The notes under the pieces were generated by a model that worked only from the letters and a program-made list of their open reading frames with translations, ran no database searches and was not told the origin of the DNA. A stretch of DNA of 64,000 nt from Ursus arctos (taxonomy: Eukaryota > Chordata > Mammalia > Carnivora > Ursidae): assembly GCF_023065955.2 (NCBI RefSeq), contig NW_026622808.1, positions 31,198,475-31,262,474 on the forward strand, read 5' to 3'. Positions 55,580 through 64,000 of the stretch are shown piece by piece. Position 1 is the first letter of the stretch, and every line of letters begins with the position of its first letter. A program made the position numbers and the translations under genes.

Positions 55580-56692
55580 CTACAGGGACAAGGAGAAGAA
55601 TGACAGAGAAGCAGCCCCCAAGTGCCCGCCTCCTCCACGACTCGCGACCGGGGCCTCGAGGAGGAGCCAGTCACGTGCCATGAAGCCACGCGACCCACTT
55701 CGGAAAGAAAGCGTACAACCAGCGAACTAAAACTAGAGGTTTCCCCTTCATTATAGGCGTGATATCTGCTCGTTACAGGAAATGTGTAGGAGAAAGAAAA
55801 AGAGAAACAGCCATCCAGGGAAAAACCACTGATGTAATTTGGTCTTTCTTCTATGCATGGTTTTGTTGGCCACACTGCTTTTGAAGATCAACTCATGAGA
55901 GTCAGTACATTCCGATCAGTACAGGCTCAGGAACGCTAGAGGTTTATTCTCATGATGTCTCAATGCTAGGCACGCTAGAATGCTCTGGGGGACTGGCCTC
56001 AGAGAACCCTCTCTGAACCCTCTCCCCACGCTGTGCACACAGGCTCCACCAACACAGCATCTTTGGGCTTGCCCATTCGTTTTCTTTTCTGATTCTGGGC
56101 CAAAACTCCCCCCCATGCTAAGGGGTCAAGAGTGGTCAAGGTCAGTTAACCCAGAAGCCGTGGTCGGGGCTTTGGGGGTTATTCCAAAAGAGAAGTTCCA
56201 GAAGGCAGAGAACTATGGCAGCCCGTTGGGAGGGGGTAGAACCTGACCTCTCTCCCAAGGCAGGACTCTCAGTTTCTGCCCGAGTTCTCAAACCTTCTGG
56301 TCAGAGACAGCAGTGGGGGCAGCAGCGACCCCAGCCATGGGTATGGTCCCCCCTGGATTGTACTTTAAAAAGAGCAGCATTGACCTGAGTAGACAAAGCC
56401 TGCTGTGGTCCCTGTCTGGCAGCAGGGCCCCTGCGTTCTGCTCCAGGTGGCGGTCTCCTTTTTAGGAAGTTCCGCTTCGGTCACAAAGGGACCGCCGTGG
56501 AAAACATGCACTGTGCGTGAGGCTAGCCCCCCCGGAACGGACTCTGTCTTGCATTCACACAACTCCTGAGGTTTCTCTTGCACCCGAAGGAACACCCCCA
56601 ACCAGACAACCCCTAGGGCCCGACCCTATCCCACGTCCGGTCCCGGCTCAGGTGCAGAGGCAGCAGCTGGTGCCCCGTGAGCCCCTGCGCAC
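55580..56692. other. ELP6 last intron, unassigned
   Basis: No SINE or L1. Minus-strand frames here have no homology I recognise. Confidence 0.45.
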
Positions 56693-56839
56693 CTGTCCAT
56701 GCACGTCCCTGCAAAAGCCCGTAGCCAGGCCCTCGGCCCGCAGGATCAGGTGGCTCTGGTGACTAAGGCCGTTCAAGAGGATGTCATTCTCCTCGTCCTC
56801 GGCGTCTCCACTGTCGTGTACCAGGGCCACAATGTTTCC
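56693..56839 (-). CDS. ELP6: ELP6 internal exon (VHDSGDAEDEENDILLNGL segment)
   Basis: A 147-nt phase 0-0 exon. Acceptor TCTGTTGCAG before 56839, donor GTGCGC after 56693. Its 49 codons read GNIVALVHDSGDAEDEEND, ILLNGLSHQSHLILRAEGL and ATGFCRDVHGQ. The acidic AEDEEND loop and the following LILRAEGLATGFC strand-turn-strand are nearly identical to what I recall of human ELP6, so this is a highly conserved exon. Confidence 0.97.
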
Positions 56840-57408
56840 CTGCAACAGAGAGTCCAGATGAGAGCCTGCTCCCCCAGGCAGCGCCATCAGGGAGCACCGG
56901 GCTCTCAGTGCCTCCAATCCCCTGCACGTCTTCACCCCGCTCAGCCTCCACGCTGCTGCTCAGAAGGACCCTTGCCTGCGCTCCAAGACCCGAATTCCAG
57001 CCTCGCCGGCACATTGAACCTATCCTGCCAGCTCAGTCCCTTGTAAACCGAGCTCAGCTCAGCCTCCACGTTAGCAAAAAAGGGCCGCCTTTCTGCCAGG
57101 CTCCTGCTCTTCCTGAGTGCTCAGCACGTGCCAGACCCCGCAATGGAGATAAGAGGGGAGTGGTGTGGGCCCTGCAGACAACACGGGACACAGGCCAGGA
57201 GAAGGGGGACGCGGGGGGCACAGGGAAGAGGCATCCTGTCGGGCCCAGCGGAGAGGGTCAGGAGACGGACACCATGAGCAGAGTCAGAAGGGCAAGCAGG
57301 ACTTAGCCAACAGGAACCGGAGGGGGAGGTCAACGCGCTGAAGGGGAGACCCTGAACAGTAAGTCCTTTCAGAGGTATACTGTCCAGTTGTTAAAAAGAA
57401 TGAGGCAG

Positions 57409-57603
57409 GGGGCGCCTGGGTGGCGCACTCGTTAAGCGTCTGCCTTCGGCTCAGGGCGTGATCCCAGCATTCTGGGATCGAGCCCCACATTGGGCTCCTC
57501 CGCTAGGAGCCTGCTTCTTCCTCTCCACTCCCCCTGCTTGTGTTCCCTCTCTCGCTGGCTGTCTCGGTCAGATAAATAAATAAAATCTTTAAAAAAAAAA
57601 AAA
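57409..57603 (+). repeat. Young CanSINE in ELP6 intron
   Basis: TSDs AATGAGGCAG (57399-57408, 57604-57613). Confidence 0.95.
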
Positions 57604-57786
57604 AATGAGGCAGACCCGAGTGTTCTGTTCCTGGTAATGGACACCAAGATACAAGTGTGCTGTGAAAGGGCACGGCAGGTGACCAGCGACGTGAAGAAAC
57701 ATGCAGAGACACACCCGTGAAACATGTTCACAACTGCGCAGACTCTCTGGAACAATACCCACACCAGGAGAGAGACATTACCGCTT

Positions 57787-57918
57787 GCTCAAGTACTCAC
57801 TGTTTGCTCGAGTACTCACTGCTTGCTCGAGTACTCACTGTTTGCTCGAGTACTCACTGTTTGCTCGAGTACTCACTGCTTGCTCGAGTACTCACTGCTT
57901 GCTCGAGTACTCTGTGCT
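57787..57918. repeat. 19-bp minisatellite, about 7 units, in an ELP6 intron
   Basis: The unit GCTCGAGTACTCACTGYTT repeats at exactly 19-bp spacing starting at 57787, 57806, 57825, 57844, 57863, 57882 and 57901; the last copy is partial. Units differ by a C/T alternation near the end and one A/G in the first. Each unit carries the palindromes CTCGAG and GAGTACTC. Because 19 is not a multiple of 3 and the unit lacks stops, the array is open in all three plus frames; the resulting 172- and 220-codon frames are artefacts. Confidence 0.95.
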
Positions 57919-58329
57919 ATTTATTCTTTCTTTCTTCAACTATTCCCAAGTTTTACTCTTTCAACTAAAAGAGGTATTTGTACAAAACGAGGGTGGCAGT
58001 GGGCCACAGAGCAAGCTACGCCATGGGCGGTGTGCTATGCTTTGGTGTCACCGATGGCGCCCTCTGCACCCGCTCTGTTCCCTCCTCCTCCCCTGCTCTC
58101 CGCGTTGCCCTGGGACTGCAGCCCCGCAGCCCCCGGAGCTCCCCCGAACCCAGCCAGGCAGGCCCTGGCACACAGGAGGTGCTCAACGTGCCCTGCTGGG
58201 TACACGCAGCCCTGGCTGACGCCAGGAGCTCACCCCAACCGCTGCCCAGCACCCTGGCCTGACCACACGCTGCGGGGCGGCCGCCGTGGGCCAGACGCTG
58301 TGTGCGCGTGCTGCAAGCTTCGGGTCACT

Positions 58330-58600
58330 AAACTCTCGCCGCTGGGATCCTGTGAGGCAGGCACCAGAGCCATCCCTTTTTTATAGGCGGGTCTACTCCC
58401 ATTGTTTAACTCTCTGTTTTGGCAAAATCCCCATTTCTGCCTCATCATTTGACGGGAATGGTTACGTCCTATACTTGTCTTGCGTCTCACAATTTTTTAC
58501 AGCGGTTTATGTCTCAGCTGATCTTCAAAGCCCCCGCAGAGCGTTAATGCCTTGTCCCAGGACACGAGGCAATGCGTGCCAGAGCTGGGACTGCTGCAGT
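58330..58600 (-). repeat. MIR SINE remnant
   Basis: ATCCTGTGAGGCAGGCACCA and CCAGAGCTGGGACTGCTGCA: reverse MIR 3' half, interrupted or decayed between. Confidence 0.5.
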
Positions 58601-58804
58601 ACCACACACGACCGGCCACAGCCAAGACAGTACTGGTCAACCTTTTCATTTTGAGGCCTTTTTTGGCAGTGGCAAGCAGTGGCAAGCAGTAAAGTCAAAC
58701 CCCCAGGCAAATACACAAGAAAGACCACTGCAAGCAAGGAAGGTGTCGACCCACAGGCCCACGGAGGTCACAGGCAGGAGCGCGGAGAGCAGGCCCATCA
58801 GTAC

Positions 58805-59006
58805 CTTTCGCTCCCAGCACACGGCGACTCTGCAGTAGTGGACGAAGTCCAACACAGCCACCGCCCCCAGGCCCAGGCTCAGCAGCACGCTGAGGTCGTC
58901 CACCAGCAGCACCGGGCACCTCCATGCGGCCTGTCCATCACCCACGGGCTTCAGAGCCTCTCGCACAAACTCGTACAGGGGCTGCAAGTTCCCAGCATCG
59001 GCCTCC
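58805..59006 (-). CDS. ELP6: ELP6 internal exon (PVLLVDDLSVLLSLG segment)
   Basis: A 202-nt exon. Acceptor GTTCCAG before 59006, donor GTACTG after 58805. The first base completes the split Arg codon, followed by 67 codons: EADAGNLQPLYEFVREAL through CPVLLVDDLSVLLSLG to HYCRVAVCWERK. The hydrophobic strand followed by DD (LLVDDLS) occupies the Walker-B-like position of the RecA fold; ELP6 is considered catalytically inactive in the family. The exon ends in phase 0. Confidence 0.97.
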
Positions 59007-59630
59007 CTGGAACATCAAGCAAGGGTCACCAGAGAGGTGACTCTCTATAAATGTTTATCTGGGACCGAGCAGCACCACGGGAAAGGGCTGGGGAGGAGGC
59101 AAAGAACCGGATCACAGGCCTTAACCTAAGGGGTTCCTGATCGGGTTGGAAAGAAAATGTGTACATGAGCAAGCTGTACTTCCAACATTCCTTGAGGCCT
59201 GGGAGGTACAGAGCACTGTGCTAGAAACTAGGGGACACAAAACAAACAGCCTCCTGGCCCCTCAAGAGACACCACACAGCCCCTCCACCTAAGAGCTTAA
59301 GGCATCGGAAGATCAGTCTGGAGTGGGCAGGAGAAGCCTTCCTGGAGGTCATCATGGGGATAAAAAGCTAAAGAGCAGTTCGGGTGACCTAGCGGTGAGG
59401 GACCAAGGTCTAAGGGCTGTTTGCGCACCTAACCAATTCCACCTGTTTCTGAACAAGTTGGCCCAGCTCCCTACGCCGCCCCAATGACTACCCTTGGCGG
59501 TCACCTGCCAGCAACAGAGGCTCAAAACACAGCAGAGCACAGGGCCTCGGCACCTGCCCACGCTCCAGGTCCGAGCCCGCTAACAGCAAGGACAACAACT
59601 TCCCACACCCGGGGGAGGGGGTGTAACCAG
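59007..59630. other. ELP6 intron, largely unassigned
   Basis: A weak L2/MIR-like trace (CAGAGCACTGTGCTAGAAAC) at about 59200. No exon. Confidence 0.4.
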
Positions 59631-59634
59631 GCCC

Positions 59635-59745
59635 GTCATTCAGATGAAGACACCCCGGTTCAGAGGCGGTAAAGGCTGTGTGCGAGATCACACACGCAGG
59701 GTCAGGGCATGGGGCCTTCTGACTCCACGCTGCCTTCCGGGCCCT
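59635..59745 (-). repeat. MIR SINE fragment
   Basis: CAGATGAAGACACCCCGGTT, then GCGAGATCACACACGCAGGG: reverse MIR core. Confidence 0.65.
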
Positions 59746-59912
59746 GCGTAAGGCTGGGTCTGAGAAAGGGGATGGCGGGGAGGGATCCTGTTTGGACTCC
59801 TTTGTGGCAGCGGAAGAACAGCAGCCAGGTGGGGAGTCTGCACAGACCTATGTTTGTGGCTGACACTCATAAAGGACAAGAAACAGGAAAGCCAAGCTCA
59901 GAATAGCAAATG

Positions 59913-60100
59913 CAGGGTCAACGGACTTTTTCTTAAAGGGCAACAGTACTATTTTAGGTTTGTGGTCTCCGTCTCAACGACTCAACTCTGCTGTTGCACT
60001 GCAAAAGAGCCAGGGACAGTATGCGAACAAATGAATGCAGCTAAAACTTTATTTACAAATACAGGGAGCTGGCCCACGGGCCATACTTCGCTGAGCCCTG
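59913..60100 (-). mobile_element. hAT-type DNA transposon fossil (same family as 5.0 kb)
   Basis: CAGGGTCAACGG start and GAGCCCTG end as inverted repeats; AAAACTTTATTTACAAATAC inside is the reverse of the family's typical segment. Confidence 0.75.
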
Positions 60101-60409
60101 TATCGAGCCAAAAACAGAATAAAGGTGTGTGCTAGGGCTCTGAGCCAGGGTTGGAAAAAACATAGTGTTCTGCCATAGTCCCAGCAAATAATGCTTTCTG
60201 CAGCTTTTGGGTCAGCCATACACCCTCTGGCCCATGAGAAGAGCCAAGGGCTTTCTGTTGAAGCCGCAGCACCAGGGAAGCGTCTGCCGCCTAAAGCCAG
60301 CTCTGTCCCCCCACATGCCACACGCCAGGGAGAAGGAATCACAGGGCGAGCCTGGTCTGGGCCCCCCCACCCGGTGGGTACTTCTGGGCGGGGCTGCAGG
60401 CTGACCGAC

Positions 60410-60528
60410 CTGAGGAACTGCAGGGGGTGTGGCGCCGCCTGAGCTCGGAAGAAGACATCCACCGAAGACTTAAGTCCCTCGAGGAACACAAGCTGCCCAC
60501 ATTCCCGGGCCGCAGTCAGGCTGACACC
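60410..60528 (-). CDS. ELP6: ELP6 internal exon (QLVFLEGLKS segment)
   Basis: A 119-nt exon. Acceptor TTTAG before 60528, donor GTCGGT after 60410. It reads GVSLTAARECG, QLVFLEGLKSS, VDVFFRAQAAPHPLQFL and the first two bases of an Arg codon completed by the next exon. The sequence corresponds to ELP6 residues about 69-107 (the codon after is Arg). A longer frame that runs on past the donor is intronic read-through. Confidence 0.96.
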
Positions 60529-60815
60529 CTAAACACAGGGGAGAGTGAATCACGGTGCCTTGCAGGGGAAGACACCCCAGACTCCAGCTCACAAAAGGGT
60601 ACAGGGCACACTCTGCAAATGTGCACCTGTCCACCTCCGGATGGGGCCCATGCCTTCTTTCCACTGGGTGCTCCCAACCCACAATCTCCACTGTGCCCAG
60701 GTGTGCCTTGATATTTGTCACTTGGTAAAAAACTGACGTTTTGCTCACATGTTCATTTTCATGACGGCTCAATACTTGGGTTTTAATTTGGAATAGTATC
60801 AGAAAGTGTATCATA

Positions 60816-61011
60816 GGGGCACCTGGGTGGCGCAGTCGTTAAGCGTCTGCCTTCAGCTCAGGGCGTGATCCTGGCGTTCTGGGATCGAGCCCCACATCGG
60901 GCTCCTCTGCTGGGAGCCTGCTTCTTCCTCTCCCACTCCCCCTGCTTGTCTTCCCTCTCTAGCTGGCTGTTTCTCTCTCTGTCAAATAAATAAATAAAAT
61001 CTTAAAAAAAA
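60816..61011 (+). repeat. Young CanSINE in ELP6 intron
   Basis: TSDs GTGTATCATA (60806-60815) and ATGTATCATA (61012-61021). Confidence 0.95.
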
Positions 61012-61021
61012 ATGTATCATA

Positions 61022-61355
61022 AACTTTTTTCTTATCATGAACTTTTTAAATGTATGTATTTACAAAGTTAAGCACATTTAGAAATGATAATAATGACAAT
61101 AAAATGGTGGGAGGATGACCAGGTCAGAAAAATGCTGGCTGCAGAAGAAAGGGCCAGATGTGGGCTTTGAGTTTCACAAACCCCTCGGGTGCGCCTCAAT
61201 GGCATGGGACCTCATGGCTGCTCCTTGGCTTTCAGTAACATAGCTCATAGGTCATAACTGCCAGGCTGCTACGATACAGGAAGATCTCATCACCAGCAGG
61301 TTCTCCTTCTCTTCCCTCTTCCCACGGGAGCTAGGGCACCATGCACTCCTGATGC
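61022..61355. other. ELP6 intron, unassigned
   Basis: No feature recognised. Confidence 0.4.
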
Positions 61356-61357
61356 AC

Positions 61358-61496
61358 TAGTTCGGAGGTGGGCAAAGCTTCTCTGTGAAGGGCAAGACAG
61401 GCTTTCAGGCCACGCCGTCTACGCTGTAGCGACTCAACTCTGTAGAGTGACAGCAGCCACACATGATTCATAAAGAAATGGGTCAACCCCTGCTCT
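61358..61496 (-). mobile_element. hAT-type DNA transposon fossil fragment
   Basis: GGCAAAGCTTCTCTGTGAAG, GCGACTCAACTCTGTAGAG and GGTCAACCCCTG match the same family, antisense. Confidence 0.65.
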
Positions 61497-61508
61497 GGAC
61501 CAGATTTC

Positions 61509-61627
61509 TTTTTTTAAGTTTATTTGTTTATTTTTTAAAATAATCTGTACCCCCAATGTGGGGCTCAAACTCACGACCCCAAGATCAAGAGTTGCATGCT
61601 CTCTGGACTGAGCCAGCCAGGTGCCCC
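61509..61627 (-). repeat. Short tRNA-Lys-like CanSINE, antisense
   Basis: CAATGTGGGGCTCAAACTCA, then GAGCCAGCCAGGTGCCCC. Confidence 0.9.
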
Positions 61628-61674
61628 GAGACCAGACCTTTTTAATATGGCTCTTCGTGACCTACCCGATTTAA

Positions 61675-61790
61675 GCAGCTCTGGAGTCACCTGATTAAAA
61701 CGCAGATCCTTGAGCGCCACTCCAGACCTCCAGAATCAGGAGCTTTGCGGGCAGGGCCCAAGAATCTGCATTTCGACAAACACCCAGAGA
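61675..61790 (+). mobile_element. MER5-like hAT fossil fragment
   Basis: CTCTGGAGTCACCTGATTAA, CTCCAGAATCAGGAGCTTTG and AAGAATCTGCATTTCGACAA. Confidence 0.6.
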
Positions 61791-63035
61791 TGGATACAAT
61801 CTAAATATGCAACCCGCTGCTCTATCTGTGCAGAAACAGGCCACATGGAACTCCTGAGACTCCTCATGCCCCTAGACCAAGTCTCAGTTGCTCAATCACA
61901 CCCCAGTGTCCCCCCCGTGCACGACCACTAGCTCCACAGTCACCCCTGGCGGACAGAAAGACTCCTGTTCACCACCTTTGCTCTTGCTCATTACCATTCC
62001 ACTCCTGGCAGCTCAGAAACACACCGAGTGTGCAGGCTCACTCTCGAGTCCTTCGCGTGCCCAGGGCCGTGCACCCCATCCCTGCTGTGCTGCTGTGTGG
62101 TTGCTGAGTCAAAGGTAACAGAACACGTAGCCAATCTGGACATGAGCGTACACAGACTTCTCATCCAGAAACACAGATGCTAGGGTCACAGAGACATGCT
62201 TCACAGACATGGGACGTAACGTGTTCTTAACGTGACTGCTCTCCCTGAGCTCATGCTCTGATCTCTAACACAGGAACTTCCTCCTTCTCTGCAGAGGATG
62301 GGAAAGAGTCTACCCTCTTCTCATCCTCTCCTCATCAGAGTGACATCGGGCAGTGACGTGGCCCAGTAGGAAGACTGGCATTTCAATGATCACTGGTAAT
62401 GGGTGGCCTGCTTCTTTCCCTCCCTAAGGCTGGCCTATTAAACACAAAACAAAACAAGACCAAAAAAACAAAAACAAAAACAAAAAAACCCCAAAACAGT
62501 TAGCCCCCCTGGTCACAGGTCATGAGTGATGGCCTAGGCTACGCCAGAAGGGTCACCAGCCTCTTGGCCATCTTATTCTTGCCTGCCTGCATCTGACAAA
62601 ATGAAGTGCGGCCAAGATGAGGTAATGAGCAGGTGACAAAACCACCTTTCCCCACATTTGGGTTCTAAGCCCTAAACTTAGGGAGACAGTAGGAGGCACT
62701 CAACTTGGTGGTAGACCAAGCTGTGATCGCCAACTCAGCAGGACTAAGATTAAAGCCCACACTAAGAAGGAGAAAATCTTAACTGGTCCAGAGTCAGAGG
62801 AGCCGCATTTGATTAACTAACAACAGACGTGGTTCTATAAACTCTAAATTAATAAGACAGGTAGAGATGCTGCCTTAGCCCTTTAGGTAAGGGGTTCACC
62901 CCCCCGCCATGATTTCCTCAGTCACTCTCTTGCTAAGTTCTCTACAACCCACACAGGGGAGCCCAGCCTCGGCCCCACTCACACCTGCGTGACCCACGTA
63001 CTCGGGACCGCACCTCGGAGCTCTACGATATTTAC
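61791..63035. other. ELP6 intron, unassigned
   Basis: About 1.2 kb with an (AAAAC)n tract at 62440-62490. No exon or repeat family recognised. Confidence 0.4.
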
Positions 63036-63106
63036 CAACTTCTGTCCCACGATATTGTAGTGACTGAAGGACTGGATGAGTGCCACAAAGCAGACTTTGC
63101 AATTAG
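63036..63106 (-). CDS. ELP6: ELP6 internal exon (NCKVCFVALIQ segment)
   Basis: The minus strand has acceptor TTTTCTAG before 63106 and donor GTAAAT after 63036. The 71-nt exon starts with two bases that complete an Ala codon from the previous exon, then reads NCKVCFVALIQSFSHY and NIVGQKL, ending in phase 0. This matches ELP6 residues about 45-68, part of the RecA-like fold core. It is the leftmost-coding exon in transcript order that is visible here; the exon before it, with the start codon, was searched for up to 64000 and not found. Confidence 0.95.
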
Positions 63107-63384
63107 CTAGAAAACAAAACAAACAGATTTTTAGTGAAGTTTTTACTTATAATGAGTCTCATATAGTTCATACTTCTGGAAACAAAAGCACTGGGACAGG
63201 TCTAAACAGACACAAGGGGCCTTGCAACCTGATATACCCAATTTGATTCTAAGATGCACATTTTCTCATATGTAATTATATCTTATTTCACTGAACCTGA
63301 GATGTACTTCTATTCTGTGTATTACTTGGTACCTTATTTTGTTCTATTGTAAATAAACTGTGGTTTTTAGAAAATAATATTTTG

Positions 63385-63583
63385 GGACACCTGGGTGGCT
63401 CAGTCGGTTAGGCGTCTGCCTTCGGCTCAGGTCATGATCCCAGGGTCCTGGGACTGAGTTCCATGTCGGGCTTCTTGCTCAGCAGGGAGCCTGCTTCTCC
63501 CTCTGCCTGCTGCTCCCCCTGCTTGTGCTCATGTGTGCTCTCTGACATATAAATAAATAAAATCTTAAAAATAAATAAAATAA
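63385..63583 (+). repeat. CanSINE in ELP6 intron
   Basis: GGGACACCTGGGTGGCTCAG head, A-rich tail; flanking AAAATAATAT-type repeats. Confidence 0.93.
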
Positions 63584-63640
63584 AAAAAAATAATATATTT
63601 CTGTTTGTTGGTGCACAGAAATACAACTGATTTTTTTTTT

Positions 63641-63770
63641 AAAAGATTTTATTTATTTATTTGACAGAGAGACAGCCAGCGAGAGAGGGAACACAGCAGG
63701 GGAGTGGGATGCCAGGATCACGCCCTGAGCCGAAGGCAGACGCTTAACGACTGCACTACCCAGGCGCCCC
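63641..63770 (-). repeat. Young CanSINE with about 60-bp internal deletion, antisense
   Basis: TSDs ACAACTGATTTTTTTTTT (63623-63640) and ACAATTGATTTTTTTTTT (63771-63788). The body jumps from GGGGAGTGGGA directly to TGCCAGGATCACGCCCTG. Confidence 0.93.
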
Positions 63771-63788
63771 ACAATTGATTTTTTTTTT

Positions 63789-64000
63789 AACTGGTCTTAT
63801 GTCCAGGTAGTTATAAAGGGAACACAAAGAAGCTCTAGCTACCTTACTGAACATAATTAGCTCTAATAATTTATCTGTAGATTCTCTTGCTCTTTCAGTG
63901 CTGACAATAACATTATCTGGAAAAGAAAGCAACTTTCAAAGCTGTGAATTATTACAACTAAGAGGGCCAAAGGTCCACCCTCTATCCTGGCCTGGCTCAG
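63789..64000. other. ELP6 intron, unassigned
   Basis: Searched for the ELP6 first coding exon on the minus strand and not found here. Confidence 0.45.

Larger units (their letters stand above)
55160..64000 (-). other. ELP6: ELP6 gene, 3' part (five exons; first exon beyond right edge)
   Basis: ELP6 is the smallest member of the ELP4-ELP5-ELP6 RecA-like ring of Elongator, which supports wobble-uridine modification of tRNAs. Five minus-strand exons (63106-63036, 60528-60410, 59006-58805, 56839-56693, 55579-55451) join in phase with consensus AG/GT borders and no stops to give 222 residues. Adding the roughly 44 residues expected from the missing 5' exon gives 266, the length I recall for human ELP6. 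It sits head-to-tail with SCAP, as in human 3p21.31. The gene is therefore probably intact. Confidence 0.96.

Noticed and set aside
57786..57918. CRISPR-like array of regular repeats
   Set aside because: Units are directly adjacent with no unique spacers and the genome is mammalian, so it is a minisatellite.
57701..58386. Overlapping plus-strand ORFs of 83-220 codons with repeated LLEYSLFARV-type peptide
   Set aside because: Produced by the 19-bp minisatellite, which has no stop in any plus frame.

Overview
This is 64 kb of carnivoran nuclear DNA. It carries about 49 copies of the tRNA-Lys-derived CanSINE family, from both old and young subfamilies. The young consensus has a GGCACAGCGGTTAAGCGTC head, a CT-rich body ending in TGTCAAATAAATAAA, and an A tail. 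Together with carnivore-type L1 5' and 3' UTRs, it points to an arctoid carnivore, most likely a bear or giant panda; the species call is inference. There is no bacterial, viral or plasmid gene content. Almost every long open frame is a repeat relic or a CpG-island shadow.

Two protein-coding genes are supported, both on the minus strand and in the order and orientation known from human chromosome 3p21.31. (1) SCAP, the SREBP cleavage-activating (cholesterol-sensor escort) protein. Its CpG-island promoter and non-coding exon 1 lie at about 45.5-46.2 kb. Exon 2, with the start codon and first transmembrane segment, is at 11265-11484. Intron 1 covers about 11.5-45.8 kb, and intron 2 runs off the left edge with no exon 3 seen. 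(2) ELP6, the Elongator subunit 6. Five exons at 63.1, 60.5, 58.9, 56.8 and 55.5 kb join in perfect phase to give 222 residues and a stop, and an ATTAAA poly(A) signal lies at 55.18 kb. The first exon or exons, about 44 residues, lie beyond the right edge. About 9 kb of repeat-rich DNA separates the SCAP promoter from the ELP6 3' end.

Layout. 0-11 kb: SCAP intron 2, with a decayed antisense L1, L2/MIR pieces and a hAT element. 11.3-11.5 kb: SCAP exon 2, whose leader holds three upstream AUGs. 11.5-45.8 kb: SCAP intron 1, dominated by L1. This part includes antisense L1 relics with an MLT1-type LTR (14.6-18.4 kb), a five-level nested insertion (20.7-22.9 kb), a near-full-length carnivore L1 inserted in an older L1 (23.8-31.4 kb), stacked SINEs at one target (31.9-32.4 kb), and a U6 retropseudogene sharing its target site with a SINE (38.1-38.4 kb). 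45.5-46.2 kb: SCAP promoter. 46.2-55.15 kb: intergenic. 55.15-64 kb: ELP6 with a 19-bp minisatellite at 57.8 kb.

I found no new molecular system. What deserves a second look is the SCAP 5' leader (upstream AUGs, GCC-rich exon 1, a CTCF-like site and G-quadruplex motif) and the unusually legible retrotransposition archaeology. Repeat boundaries are read by eye and are accurate to a few bases where a target-site duplication (TSD) is given, otherwise to about 10-50 bases. Subfamily names come from memory of consensus sequences, not from a search.
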